A stretch of 64,000 bases of DNA, from NCBI RefSeq assembly GCF_022524485.1, contig NZ_JAKXMK010000003.1:248001-312000 (forward strand). Reading direction: 5' to 3'. Below are positions 17,252-26,442 of this stretch, in pieces (position 1 is the stretch's first letter; each line of letters starts with the position of its first letter). The notes under the pieces were generated by a model. The model saw only the letters and a list, made by a program, of their open reading frames with translations, ran no database searches and was not told the DNA's origin. This stretch comes from Pseudonocardia alaniniphila. Lineage in GTDB: Bacteria > Actinomycetota > Actinomycetes > Mycobacteriales > Pseudonocardiaceae. A program made the position numbers and the translations under genes.

Positions 17252-18628
17252 TCAGCGGGTGGGGGCGAGCTTGCGCAACCTGCGGACCCGCAACGTCTGG
17301 CCCGCCGCGGCCGGGCGCTCCACCACGCCACGTTTCTCGCGCAGTGCCGGCGACCGATCCATGGTCGCGGTGAGGTCCGCGCCGAGCGCATCCTCGAACG
17401 CCGACACCTCCCGCGCCCCGGCCCCGGAGCACACGATGTCGATCAGTCCGTTGATGAGGTCACGGTTGTCGATCAGCACGGCCGCGGCGTCGATCGTGGG
17501 GCTCAGCGCGCACACGATCGTGTTCTCCTGGTAGGAGTGATCGCCGATCTCCACCGCGCGCGTACGGATCACAGCGACGGTGCCGTTGAGCGCGTCGGCG
17601 GTCGGTGTGCGTGCCACGGCGCCAGTGGCCGAGTACGCGGCCTTCCCGTCCCTCCTCGACTGTGTGCGCAGGCCCGCCACGGCGTCGGCGGCAGCCTCCC
17701 GGAGGTCGGTGTTGGCCGGATCGCGGGCCAGCGCGGCGAGGGCCGCCGACACCGCGGAGTCCCCGAGGACCCTGCCGAAGTCGATGCCCGGGTTCTCGAC
17801 GGTGTGGAGGAAGACGTTGCGCTGCTCACCGGCGGCGTGGCCGTGGCCTGCCGACGACCCGTCGACCTGGATCGCGACGATCCGGCCGGTCTCCTGCACC
17901 TGCTCGGGCGAGCCGACGTCGGACGCCCGGGCATCAGGAGGTTCCCACACGGTCCACCACCGTCCCGTGGTCGAGTCCTGCGACAGCACGACATGGTCGG
18001 GTGGGCGGCTACCGAGCGCACCGAGCCTGCGCTGCAACGACCAGACCTCTTCGCGCAGCGTCGAGTCGTCGACCACGCGGCACACCGTGAGCTCTCGGCG
18101 GATCACGTCGAGGTGTCTGTCCGGGTCCCAGCCGAGCCGGTTCACCGACTTGTAGGCGCCCGGCGCGGTGTTGCGCACCGCATCCGCGAGCCCCGCGTAC
18201 GGGACGTGCGCGCGGACGGCCTTCTCGAACGTCTCGACCGCGGCTTGGATCAGCTCCGGCGTCAGCGGCTCCTCGACCAGGGGTTCCGGGAGCGAGGGCT
18301 CGCTGTCTCGCACCGGGCGCGGGGACTCTCCGGTCTCCGAGAGGACGCACGCGTGGATCCAGTGGGTGCCCGCCTCGAATCGTCCGATGCTGATCCGCGC
18401 CACCGCCGCTCCGCCGGGCGCGATCTCGTCCGACTGCCACTCGTCGAAGAATTGATCATCGATCGTGACCTGAACGCGCACGGGACGTGATTCGTCGCCG
18501 ATATTGCGAACCTTGAACGAGATCAACACCCCGGAGTCGGTGTGCGGGACGCCGTGCCCGCCCGGGTTGTCACCGGGGTCCGGCATCACACTGATCCCAC
18601 CGCTGGCGAACTCGAAGACCGCACCCAT
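17252..18628 (-). CDS. CARDB-like protein with RHIM-like motif
   Basis: A 458-residue protein with no clear enzyme domain. Residues about 30-100 (ISFKVRNIGDESRPVRVQV) look like a CARDB immunoglobulin-type beta sandwich. Residues about 120-205 are helical, with an NTAPGAYKSVNRLGWDPDRH segment. Near 355-370, TRAVEIGDHSYQEN resembles the RHIM core (I/V-Q-V/I-G, then N/S-x-Q-x-N) found in bacterial RIP-homotypic-interaction-motif proteins of actinobacterial conflict systems, which assemble by amyloid-like contacts. The match is by eye, with Glu in place of the usual Gln. GGAGG is ten bases before ATG 18628. It may be an adaptor or effector-associated protein; a partner (NTPase, protease or TIR protein) is not visible nearby. 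Confidence 0.6.
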   Translation of the reverse strand: MGAVFEFASGGISVMPDPGDNPGGHGVPHTDSGVLISFKVRNIGDESRPVRVQVTIDDQFFDEWQSDEIAPGGAAVARISIGRFEAGTHWIHACVLSETGESPRPVRDSEPSLPEPLVEEPLTPELIQAAVETFEKAVRAHVPYAGLADAVRNTAPGAYKSVNRLGWDPDRHLDVIRRELTVCRVVDDSTLREEVWSLQRRLGALGSRPPDHVVLSQDSTTGRWWTVWEPPDARASDVGSPEQVQETGRIVAIQVDGSSAGHGHAAGEQRNVFLHTVENPGIDFGRVLGDSAVSAALAALARDPANTDLREAAADAVAGLRTQSRRDGKAAYSATGAVARTPTADALNGTVAVIRTRAVEIGDHSYQENTIVCALSPTIDAAAVLIDNRDLINGLIDIVCSGAGAREVSAFEDALGADLTATMDRSPALREKRGVVERPAAAGQTLRVRRLRKLAPTR

Positions 18629-18875
18629 GTGCCATACACCTCCGCGCCTCTACCGGTTCACCGAAGGTGCTGATCAGTGCGTCGTTCGCGGCCGATGGCC
18701 CCGCCTGCCGAGAGACGACCCGGTGGTCGGACCGCCGTACCGGAGTCCAGGCGGCCCCTCGCCGCCGGCTGCACAATGACGTTACTGGCACCGTTGCGCG
18801 GACGCACCGTACGGCTGCGAGGCACTCGCCCTCCTGGTTCGACGGACAGGCAAAGATCGAACTACAAAATCACAT

Positions 18876-18885
18876 TGTCATGACA
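18876..18885. promoter_or_regulatory. Palindrome TGTCATGACA
   Basis: A perfect 10-base palindrome inside the 400-base gap between two minus-strand genes, in its most AT-rich part and about 250 bases upstream of the CARDB-like gene. It may be an operator; nothing else supports it. Confidence 0.25.
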
Positions 18886-18958
18886 GATCCGGGCGTCCAA
18901 CTTTCAGGTGTTTCAGAGTAGGGCCCGATCACCAGGAGTGACAGACGGTCCGCAACTT

Positions 18959-18991
18959 CTCGAACGTCGTGCGTCGAAACCGCCGTTCGAG
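18959..18991 (-). terminator. Hairpin after the LAL regulator gene
   Basis: CTCGAACG (18959-18966) pairs with CGTTCGAG (18984-18991) around a 17-base loop, 38 bases past the stop of the LAL gene. There is no T-run, so it is only a candidate terminator. Apart from this and the palindrome at 18876, the gap 18629-19028 holds nothing I can recognise. Confidence 0.3.
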
Positions 18992-19028
18992 GGAAGCCAT
19001 CTCGAAACACCGAGATATCGGCCGCGTC

Positions 19029-21878
19029 CTACGTGCCGTCTCCGGGCTGACCGGAGAGACCAGCGGGCATGTCGCCGTCGGGTGGGTCCTCCGGCAGCGC
19101 CGTCAAGGCGTCGCGCAGGGCAGCACGCGAGGTGATCCCGAGTATCGGATAGATCTGGTACAAGCGCGCGCCGACGGTGCGGTGGGACAGGAAGAGCCGC
19201 TCGCCGATCTGCTTGTTGGTCAGACCCGAACCCGCCAGCTCGGCGATCACGCGCTGCTGGGGGGTGAGGACGGGCGACGTCGTCGTGCACCCACGCGGCT
19301 TGCTGATCCCGGTGGCCCGCAGCTCGTTGCCCGCCCGCTCCAGCCATGGCTGTGCGCCGAGCCGTTCGAAGATCTCCGCTGCGGCGGACAGCTGGAGGCG
19401 GGCCCCCGCTGTGGCGCGTGCGCGGCGGAGCCGCTCGCCGTAGGCGAGGCGCACGCGAGCGAAGTCGAAGGGCCAGCGGGGGTTGCCGGGGAGCGCGAGC
19501 GCGGCGTCGAACGCATCCACGAACTGGTCGTCGTCGGCCACCATGGCACCGGCACCTGCGGTGAGCAGCGCCAACCGTGTCGAGAGTGCCGGCAGGTCGG
19601 CCTCGCGCATCGCAGCGGCATGGGCGCCGGCCTGCGCTGTCCGCTCGGTCTTGAAAGCCGCTTCGACCAGGTCGAAGCTGGTCCACATCGCGTGCGGGAT
19701 GTGCGAGGCGATGGTGCCCGGCTCGTTGTGGACGATGGCCTCTCGGTACGCGGCCTCGTAGTCGCTCTGCCCGATGTAGTTGAGCGTGCGGGCATGGATG
19801 ACGACCCACTCCACGCCGCGTGCACCGCGGGCCCCTGCCCAGCGCATGAGCTCGTCGGTGACCTCCTGGCTCGCCTCGTGGTCACCACGGACCGCGGCGT
19901 GCAGCCCGCGCGCGTGGCGGAAATACCAGATGAAGAACCGGTAGCCGTGCTCCTCGCACAACCGCGCACCCTCGTTGGTGAGCTCGGCCATGGTGTCCCA
20001 CCGGCCGGTGTGGAACGTGTCGTGACACAGGTGCATGAGCGCAGCGACGTGACGGCGCACCGCGATGCGTCCCTCTCGACCCTCGCGCACGATCCACCAG
20101 TGCCCGTCCCGGGTCGCAGGCAGCCGGTCGAGATAGAACGACGCCGCGCCCAACCGCACGATCCTCGTCGGGTCGGTCTCGTCGCACACCACGTCCAGCA
20201 GCGCATCCAGGACAGGCGTCGCGGCCTGCGCCATGCGAGCAGGGTCGGAATACGTCCGGCTCAGGATCCACAGCGACTCCGGCACGTTCGGCGTCAACCG
20301 GTCGATAGCGGCGAAGGCCGGCTCCCACAGCTCGCGGCGACCGGCGAACCAGCACAGCAGCAGCAGCGTGTACAGCGCCTCGACCAGCGCCTTTTCGGGT
20401 GCGTCGGCACGCTTCGCGCTGGTCTCGATCGCCTCGGCCAACAACTTGTGCGCGGTCAGCACGTCACCGTCGCCGTCGATCAGCAGGATCGCGGTCGCGA
20501 TAACCGCATGCAACGACGCGCCCCCGGCCGGGTTGGTACGGCGCGCCTCGTCCAGCAGGTGCGACGCACTCAGCAGCTCCCCCACCGAGTCGACACCCAG
20601 ATAGGCGGCCTCGGCAAGCCGCGACGCACGGACGACCGAGTTCAGGCTGAGGTCCGCGGCGCGGGTGAGCGAGGCGATCGCGCCGACGGCGTCGCCGCGG
20701 GACTGCGCGAGGTGCGCCGCCTCCTCCAGGCGCTGCGCGACATGCTCGTCGGGACCGACCACGCCTTCGCCCAGGTGCCACGCCCGACGCTCCGGGTGCT
20801 CACCCATCACCTCCGCGAGGCGCCGATGGGCGCCCCGCCGCTCGACGGCGGTGGACACGTCGACCACTGCGGAGCGGATCAGAGGGTGTCGGAACTCGAA
20901 GCGCCCGGCTACCTCGTCGACGTGGACCAACTGGTCGTGCTCGGCAGGGGCAACGCTCTCCAGGCCGTAGCACGCCGCAGCAGCGCGCAGAGCATCGCGG
21001 CCGCCGCTGCGATCCAGCGCAGCCAGCAGCATGATGTTCCGGCAGGCTTCCGGCAGAGCCGAGATCCTGGACGCGAACAGGGCCTGCAGCCGCTGGGTCA
21101 GCGGCAGTACCGCCGGCAGCGATTCCACCGCCTGCTGCTGGGGACTCGTCAAGGCCTGCGGCAGCTCCAACAACGCCAGCGGGTTGCCGCGCGCCTCGCT
21201 CAGCAGCCGCTGCCGCACGCTCGGCGCCAGTGCGGGAAACCGCCGCGCCACGAGCTCGCTCGCCGCGGTGCCGTCCAACGGCCGCAGCTCGTGATCCGGC
21301 AGGTCGCCACCTTCGAAGGAGCTACCCGTGTGCGACCGCGCCGCGCCGAGGAAGCCCACCCTGCTCCCCGCCAACCGGCGGGCCACGAAGCCGAGCACCG
21401 TGGCGCTCGCCCGATCGAGCCACGGCAGGTCGTCCACCACCAGCAGCAGTGGACGCCGCACCGCGGCATTGCGCACGCACAGCAGCGCCGCGTTGGACAT
21501 CAACAGCCGATTCGGTGGCCGGCCCCCACCGAACCCCAACGCCACCTCCAGAGCCTCGCGGTGCACGTCGCTGAGCTCGCCGAACGACTCACGGAGGGGG
21601 AACAGCAACTGGTTCAGACCCGAATAAGCGACCGAGGCCTCGAACTCCACACCCCCGGCCCGCAGCACCCGGATGCCCCGGGCAGCAGCCATGGCGATCG
21701 ACTCGTCGAGCACCACCGTCTTTCCGACACCCGGCTCCCCCACCAACAACAGAGCCCTGCCATTGACCGAAGCCTCGTCGAGGAACGCGCCGATCAGGGC
21801 GAGGTCATCGTCGCGGCCGACAAGCTGCGCAGGACACTCGACACCGAAGTTCACATCTCCCCCGCCCTGGATATCCAT
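19029..21878 (-). CDS. LuxR-family ATP-binding regulator (LAL)
   Basis: A 949-residue LAL regulator. The N-terminal STAND-type ATPase has Walker A GEPGVGKT (47-54) and Walker B PLLLVVDDLPWLD (about 143-155); the ARGNPLALLELP segment near 240 is typical of the class. A long TPR-like helical region follows (about 300-870). The C-terminal LuxR helix-turn-helix (LTPQQRVIAELAGSGLTNKQ and onward, about 880-935) binds DNA. Such proteins activate local operons when a ligand and ATP are bound. ATG 21878 is preferred; TTG 21890 is also in frame. It diverges from the DoxX gene across a gap with two palindromes. It may control DoxX, itself, or the carrier/membrane gene further right. Confidence 0.92.
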   Translation of the reverse strand: MDIQGGGDVNFGVECPAQLVGRDDDLALIGAFLDEASVNGRALLLVGEPGVGKTVVLDESIAMAAARGIRVLRAGGVEFEASVAYSGLNQLLFPLRESFGELSDVHREALEVALGFGGGRPPNRLLMSNAALLCVRNAAVRRPLLLVVDDLPWLDRASATVLGFVARRLAGSRVGFLGAARSHTGSSFEGGDLPDHELRPLDGTAASELVARRFPALAPSVRQRLLSEARGNPLALLELPQALTSPQQQAVESLPAVLPLTQRLQALFASRISALPEACRNIMLLAALDRSGGRDALRAAAACYGLESVAPAEHDQLVHVDEVAGRFEFRHPLIRSAVVDVSTAVERRGAHRRLAEVMGEHPERRAWHLGEGVVGPDEHVAQRLEEAAHLAQSRGDAVGAIASLTRAADLSLNSVVRASRLAEAAYLGVDSVGELLSASHLLDEARRTNPAGGASLHAVIATAILLIDGDGDVLTAHKLLAEAIETSAKRADAPEKALVEALYTLLLLCWFAGRRELWEPAFAAIDRLTPNVPESLWILSRTYSDPARMAQAATPVLDALLDVVCDETDPTRIVRLGAASFYLDRLPATRDGHWWIVREGREGRIAVRRHVAALMHLCHDTFHTGRWDTMAELTNEGARLCEEHGYRFFIWYFRHARGLHAAVRGDHEASQEVTDELMRWAGARGARGVEWVVIHARTLNYIGQSDYEAAYREAIVHNEPGTIASHIPHAMWTSFDLVEAAFKTERTAQAGAHAAAMREADLPALSTRLALLTAGAGAMVADDDQFVDAFDAALALPGNPRWPFDFARVRLAYGERLRRARATAGARLQLSAAAEIFERLGAQPWLERAGNELRATGISKPRGCTTTSPVLTPQQRVIAELAGSGLTNKQIGERLFLSHRTVGARLYQIYPILGITSRAALRDALTALPEDPPDGDMPAGLSGQPGDGT

Positions 21879-21955
21879 GACCTGATCCAATGCTACGCAT
21901 TACCTATCGGCACATCCATCGTTGTACAGATCTTGGCGAGCCAATGTTTTCAACG

Positions 21956-21969
21956 GAATTTCGAAATTC
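21956..21969. promoter_or_regulatory. 14-bp perfect palindrome upstream of the LAL gene
   Basis: GAATTTCGAAATTC is fully self-complementary and lies 78 bases upstream of the LAL start, in an AT-rich patch unusual for this window. It immediately precedes a second inverted repeat. Both suit binding of dimeric regulators. Confidence 0.45.
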
Positions 21970-21987
21970 ACGAATCGTCACATTCGT
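21970..21987. promoter_or_regulatory. Inverted repeat ACGAAT-N6-ATTCGT
   Basis: Two perfect 6-base arms with a 6-base spacer directly abut the palindrome at 21956-21969. The rest of the divergent gap 21879-22249 holds no gene; it should contain the promoters of the LAL and DoxX genes. Confidence 0.4.
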
Positions 21988-22249
21988 TCGGATCCCCGGT
22001 CAGAATCTATGTGAGCCTGACAAGTCGGGCATTCCGATCACAGCCCGGCGTAGCGGACCTCCCGACGTCGGCGCACATCGCGAGGCAGACCTCTTGCACG
22101 AACGGCAGGAACTCAGGCCCCTGCCACTCAGGGACCCGCCGCCCGGCCCGTCGGCCGCTGGTCCTGCGTGGGTTCGACCGATGAGTTCGGCGTCTCCAGC
22201 GGGTCCCAAGCCCTGACGGAGCTCGACACGGGCAGACACGGGAGACCTC

Positions 22250-22696
22250 ATGAACACGCAGCAGAACCCCCCGGCCACGACCACCGGCACGGGGCGCGGG
22301 CAGGCGCCGGGGCGGCGCGTGCACTGGGCCCTGTGGGTGGCCCAGGTCCTGCTCGCGCTGGTCTTCCTCGCCGTCAGCTATCCGAAGGTGACACTGGATC
22401 CGGTAGCCGTCGGCGGCTTCGCGGCGATGGGCTTCAGTGCGGCAGGCACAATGATCATCGGCTGCCTGGAGATCGCCGGGGCGATCGGACTGCTGGTGCC
22501 GCGGCTGTCGGGGCTCGCCGCTCTCGGCCTGGTGGCTCTGATGATCGGAGCCACGGTGGCGACCGTCCTCACGGTGAGCGTGGCAGGGGCACTCATGCCG
22601 GTGGTGCTCGGCGTGGTGGCAGCCCTCGTCGCCTGGGGCCGCTGGTACCGGACGGTGGAGCTCACCCACTGGCTCCGCGGTCTCGCCGGGCGATGA
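22250..22696 (+). CDS. DoxX-like membrane protein
   Basis: A 148-residue protein with a short polar N-terminus (1-22) and four predicted membrane helices at about 24-45, 55-75, 80-103 and 107-125, ending in a charged tail. The pattern (VSYPKVTLDP after helix 1, EIAGAIGLLVP in helix 2-3) is that of the DoxX/DoxX-like family. Members have been linked to oxidative-stress complexes or quinone reduction, but this short group is mostly uncharacterised. GGGAG is five bases before ATG 22250. It is transcribed away from the LAL regulator. Confidence 0.82.
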   Translation: MNTQQNPPATTTGTGRGQAPGRRVHWALWVAQVLLALVFLAVSYPKVTLDPVAVGGFAAMGFSAAGTMIIGCLEIAGAIGLLVPRLSGLAALGLVALMIGATVATVLTVSVAGALMPVVLGVVAALVAWGRWYRTVELTHWLRGLAGR

Positions 22697-22732
22697 CCTC
22701 ATCTCGCTCGCGGCCCTGACGAGGCCGCAGGA

Positions 22733-25270
22733 TCACTGGGGCGACGGAAGCGATACCGAGGACGACATCCGCATCTCGCGTGCGGGGTTCCCGGCCCACC
22801 GCGCGCGTTCCGGGACGTCCTCACCCTTCATCAGGAACGCGTCCGCACCGAGCACGGAGCCATCGCCCATCGTCACGCCATAATGGACGAAGGCCCCGAC
22901 CCCGAGCGTGCACCCGGCACCGATCGCGGTGCGGTCGGACTTGAAGGTGCCGTCCTCCTGCGAGTGACACTGGATCACGCTGCCCGCATTCAGCGTGCAA
23001 CCGTCACCGATGGTGGTGAGAGTTTTCTCCGTCATGGCGCAGCCGTCGTCGAAGACCCGCTTGCCGATGCGGACGCCCAGCACACGCGAAAGGATGTTCT
23101 TGAACGGGGTGCCGGCGAGCATCTTGTCGATCCCCGGCAGCACGAGCTTCCAATAGCGTTCGTGCCACCAGAAGTACGGGTCGTAGATCGAGCAGATCCG
23201 AGGCTGCAGTCGCCGGAACCGCGCGATTCCACGCTCGACCAGCACGAAGTAGACCATGCTGAACAGCAGCATGATGATGAGCTGCACGGCGATCGCCTCG
23301 GCGCCGAACGCCTGATAGTTCCCCGCTGCGGCCATCGCCAGCAACACGACCGCGAAGATGTAGACCCAGCGCACCAGCATCACCACCGCGACGGTGCGCA
23401 GGTTGTAGCGGTTCTTGGCGCTGAGGTTGCGGCGTAGCTCCTCCCCTTTGGCCATGTGGTCGAACCGGCCGTCGCGTTCGACGGAACGCGGAATCTCGAA
23501 GCTCGGCGACCCCAGGAGTCCGACCCCTTCCCGGATCTTCCCGTCGATCGGGACCATGACCTTCGTCGCCAGCAGGCAGTTCGCGCCCGTGCGGCCCTGC
23601 GACGGATAGGCGATGTTGTTGCCGAGGAAGTTGTGCGGTCCGATCGATGTCGGCGAGGCGCGGAAGGATGTGCTCGAGTAGTCGGCATTGATGACCGACA
23701 AACCGTCGGCGACCATCGTCCCGCGCCCCACGGTGGTCAGATACGGGCTCTCGTGCACCACCGTCATGCCGAAGTTCGAGCCGGTCTGCTCCGCCCGGGA
23801 CAGCTTGAATCCGAGCCCCTGCAGGTAGTGGACGATGTAGGAGCTGTCGCCGAAGAGGTACATGTAGAACTTGAGGTTGGTGATTCGCGCGATGGTCCGG
23901 TGGATCGAGTAGCGGATTCCGTAGAGCGGATAGACCGCGCCCGGCTTGATCCCGTACCGGAGGAGGCGCGGCACGGTGTAGACGAAGACGATCCCGAAGA
24001 GCGCGGCTCCGAAGTACAGCATCGTGGACAGGACCAGTACCTCGCGCCAGAACGCCCAGCCCGTGGGGTGCAACAGCTCCTGGCTGAAGTTCTCACCGAG
24101 CTTGGGGATACCGGTGAGGATGATGTTCACCCCGGCGAATCCCAGCGGCACCCACAGCACCAGGACGCTCACCAACTGCCATGTCGAGTAGCAGATTCTC
24201 CGCAAGAGACCGCAGCGGGCGGGCTCGACCACCTGGTAGTCGACATCTGCCGGCTGGGCCGGTGAGCCGTGCCAGTGCTCGCCGTCGGGCACGGCCTGGC
24301 CGGAATGCAGCGACGACGCGTGGCCGATCTGCGATTCGTCACCCAGCGAGCTTCCGATGTCGAGCACCGTCTTCTCGCCGACGAACGCGTTCTTCCCGAT
24401 CGTGATCGGGCCCGTCTGGATCCGGCCGGCGTGGGCCCGGTAACCGGGGAAGACCGCCTCCTTCCGGATGACGGTGCCCTCGCCGATGGTGAGCAGGTCG
24501 GTGCAGACGGGCACGCTGCGCGAGAAGATCGCCACGCGCTTGCCCACCTTCGCGCCCAGCGCCCGCAGATAGAACACATAGAGCGGTGAACCGATGCACA
24601 CGAGGACCAGCGGGTTCGCCCGGATCAGCGACTTGACGAACCAGAAGCGGACGTACGCGAGGCTCCAGACGCGGATCTCCTGCTGTTTCCAGCGACCGAT
24701 GAGCACCCATTTCATGATGATCGGAAGGATGGCCGTGGTGAGGAAGAGCACCCCGCCGACCACGACCGAACGCAGGTACTCGCGCAGGATGCCGACGTCC
24801 GCGGACACCCAGTCGTACGACCTGGCAGTGATGAACGAGGTGAGGGACATGTACGCCACGAAGAGCAGGAACTGCAGAGTGCCGCAGAGGATGTAGGCGA
24901 ACTTCCCGCAAGCACCCTGGGTGTCATCGGGCTCCGGCGGCGACGGCTCGGCCGGGCTCTGCTCGCTCTCACCGAGCGCGGCCGCCAGCTTGCGGATCGT
25001 CGGTGTCGCGTAGATGTCCTTCATCGACACCGATGGCAGATCGGACCGTTTCCTGACCCGGGCGCAGAAGCGTGCCATCACCATCGAGTCGGCGCCCAGG
25101 TCGTCGAAGAAATGGTCATCAACGGAAACACGATCAACGGACAAGATCTCGGCCAGAGCCTCGGCCAGGGCTTGCTCGACGCTGTTCTTCGAAGCGACTT
25201 GGAACGACTGCGAGATCGCGGACTGTGCCGTATCGGCGGCCGGCGCCTCGGCAGTTTTCTCCGTCGTCAT
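22733..25270 (-). CDS. Stand-alone carrier domain plus Pls-type membrane/hexapeptide protein
   Basis: An 845-residue protein matching the C-terminal part of epsilon-poly-L-lysine synthetase-like NRPSs (TIGR02353). Residues 28-108 are a peptidyl/acyl carrier domain; the phosphopantetheine Ser is Ser62 in DDLGADSMV. Then come about six membrane helices (near 118-140, 160-182, 360-385, 410-435, 610-635 and 640-660) interleaved with three left-handed beta-helix segments of hexapeptide repeats (about 230-330, 500-590, 735-830). In Pls an adenylation domain precedes the carrier; here it is absent, so the amino acid must be loaded by another enzyme. ATG 25270 is taken as start. Likely role: membrane-bound polymerisation or transfer of an activated amino acid or acyl group. 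Confidence 0.85.
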   Translation of the reverse strand: MTTEKTAEAPAADTAQSAISQSFQVASKNSVEQALAEALAEILSVDRVSVDDHFFDDLGADSMVMARFCARVRKRSDLPSVSMKDIYATPTIRKLAAALGESEQSPAEPSPPEPDDTQGACGKFAYILCGTLQFLLFVAYMSLTSFITARSYDWVSADVGILREYLRSVVVGGVLFLTTAILPIIMKWVLIGRWKQQEIRVWSLAYVRFWFVKSLIRANPLVLVCIGSPLYVFYLRALGAKVGKRVAIFSRSVPVCTDLLTIGEGTVIRKEAVFPGYRAHAGRIQTGPITIGKNAFVGEKTVLDIGSSLGDESQIGHASSLHSGQAVPDGEHWHGSPAQPADVDYQVVEPARCGLLRRICYSTWQLVSVLVLWVPLGFAGVNIILTGIPKLGENFSQELLHPTGWAFWREVLVLSTMLYFGAALFGIVFVYTVPRLLRYGIKPGAVYPLYGIRYSIHRTIARITNLKFYMYLFGDSSYIVHYLQGLGFKLSRAEQTGSNFGMTVVHESPYLTTVGRGTMVADGLSVINADYSSTSFRASPTSIGPHNFLGNNIAYPSQGRTGANCLLATKVMVPIDGKIREGVGLLGSPSFEIPRSVERDGRFDHMAKGEELRRNLSAKNRYNLRTVAVVMLVRWVYIFAVVLLAMAAAGNYQAFGAEAIAVQLIIMLLFSMVYFVLVERGIARFRRLQPRICSIYDPYFWWHERYWKLVLPGIDKMLAGTPFKNILSRVLGVRIGKRVFDDGCAMTEKTLTTIGDGCTLNAGSVIQCHSQEDGTFKSDRTAIGAGCTLGVGAFVHYGVTMGDGSVLGADAFLMKGEDVPERARWAGNPAREMRMSSSVSLPSPQ

Positions 25271-25357
25271 CGAACCCCCCATCTCCTTCCGTTCGAGATC
25301 GGCCGGGCAGCAGCCCGCGAAGTGCGCTCCGACGATCTCGCGGTGCACGCACAAATT

Positions 25358-25385
25358 GCGACGTCTCCGTTTGAGGTGACGTCGC
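25358..25385. promoter_or_regulatory. Inverted repeat GCGACGTC-N12-GACGTCGC
   Basis: Two perfect 8-base arms separated by 12 bases lie 88 bases upstream of the start of the Pls-like gene, a good place for an operator. The remainder of the 347-base gap 25271-25617 shows no gene and no clear promoter boxes. Confidence 0.4.
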
Positions 25386-25617
25386 CGCCAGTTCGAATAC
25401 ATGACTCGGAAAGAGACGGGGTGACCGTTGCGGGTTCCGCTCGGAACCACCTGAACGGAGCGTGACGGGTCACCCGCCTGGCGAAGATTCAGGACTCTCC
25501 GCAACCGCGTTACTCCCGCACGACCAGGTATTACTCCGGGGTGGACAACCGGAGGAACCTTCGGCCACGGGTAGCGGTTTCCGAGGTACTGTCACACCCC
25601 TCGCGAATATGATCGGT

Positions 25618-26442
25618 TCACGCCCTCGCCCTGCGCGGTGGCATCGGGATGAACCCGCTGGTGCGGCGCACGTAGTCGGCGTAGCCGGGGCGGCGCTCGC
25701 CGATCGTCGACTCGAGCAGTTTCTTGCCGGTCCCCTTCACCAGCAGCCACGTCATCAGCGCGGTGCCCACGAGCCCGATGAGGCCGGCGTAGTGGTGCAG
25801 GGCCAGCACGGTCAGGCCCCACCAGACAGCCGCGTCGCCGAAGTAGTTCGGGTGGCGGGTGTAGCGCCACAGGCCACGGTCCATGACCTGGCCCCGGTTC
25901 GCGGGATCGGCACGGAAGGCGGCGAGTTGGGCGTCCCCCACCGTCTCGAACGTGAAGCCGGTGGCCCACAGCACCACCCCCAGCACCGTCACGACGACCG
26001 AGAGGGCGCCGGAGGCGAACCCGTACTGGCCGAGCTGGACCGGCAGCGACACGATCCACAGGATTACGGCCTGCAGCAGATAGACCTTGCGGACCATGTG
26101 CAGCGTGGGGTTGCCCCTGGCTGCGGAGATGATGTCGGCGTACCGGGGATCCTCGGGCCTGCCGTGGTTGCGACGACCGATGTGCCACGCCAGCCGCAGC
26201 CCCCACACGCAGGTCAGCACGGTGATGAGCCATCGGCGCCACGCATCGCCGTCACCGGCGGACAGCAGCAGCGTGGTGACCGCGACGATCGCGAAACCGC
26301 CGCCCCACACGACGTCGATCCCGTCGTGCCGCCCGCCCCGCACGACCACGGCGACGACGAGCGCCACGGCGAACACCACCGCGACGACGATCGCGGTGAC
26401 CGCGAAGTTGGTGAGGGCCGCGCTCCACGGGTAGGCCGTCAT
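25618..26442 (-). CDS. DUF1295 membrane protein (steroid 5-alpha-reductase-like)
   Basis: A 274-residue integral membrane protein with about seven hydrophobic helices. The C-terminal half holds the DUF1295 signature shared with steroid 5-alpha reductases and isoprenylcysteine methyltransferases: GLWRYTRHPNYFGD (about 192-205) and RRPGYADYVRRTSGFIP (about 252-268). It overlaps the end of the upstream methyltransferase gene by four bases and is last in a five-gene lipid operon. Family members of this operon type are thought to reduce or otherwise modify a methylated acyl chain; NAD(P)H dependence is inferred from the fold. Confidence 0.85.
   Translation of the reverse strand: MTAYPWSAALTNFAVTAIVVAVVFAVALVVAVVVRGGRHDGIDVVWGGGFAIVAVTTLLLSAGDGDAWRRWLITVLTCVWGLRLAWHIGRRNHGRPEDPRYADIISAARGNPTLHMVRKVYLLQAVILWIVSLPVQLGQYGFASGALSVVVTVLGVVLWATGFTFETVGDAQLAAFRADPANRGQVMDRGLWRYTRHPNYFGDAAVWWGLTVLALHHYAGLIGLVGTALMTWLLVKGTGKKLLESTIGERRPGYADYVRRTSGFIPMPPRRARA

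Noticed and set aside
16020..17432. N-terminal extension of the PhzF-like protein
   Set aside because: The extra residues are Arg-rich, overlap other genes and lack a ribosome site; GTG 16808 has one.
18969..22184. A 1,071-codon plus-strand frame
   Set aside because: Opposite to the LAL regulator, whose Walker and LuxR motifs are clear on the minus strand.
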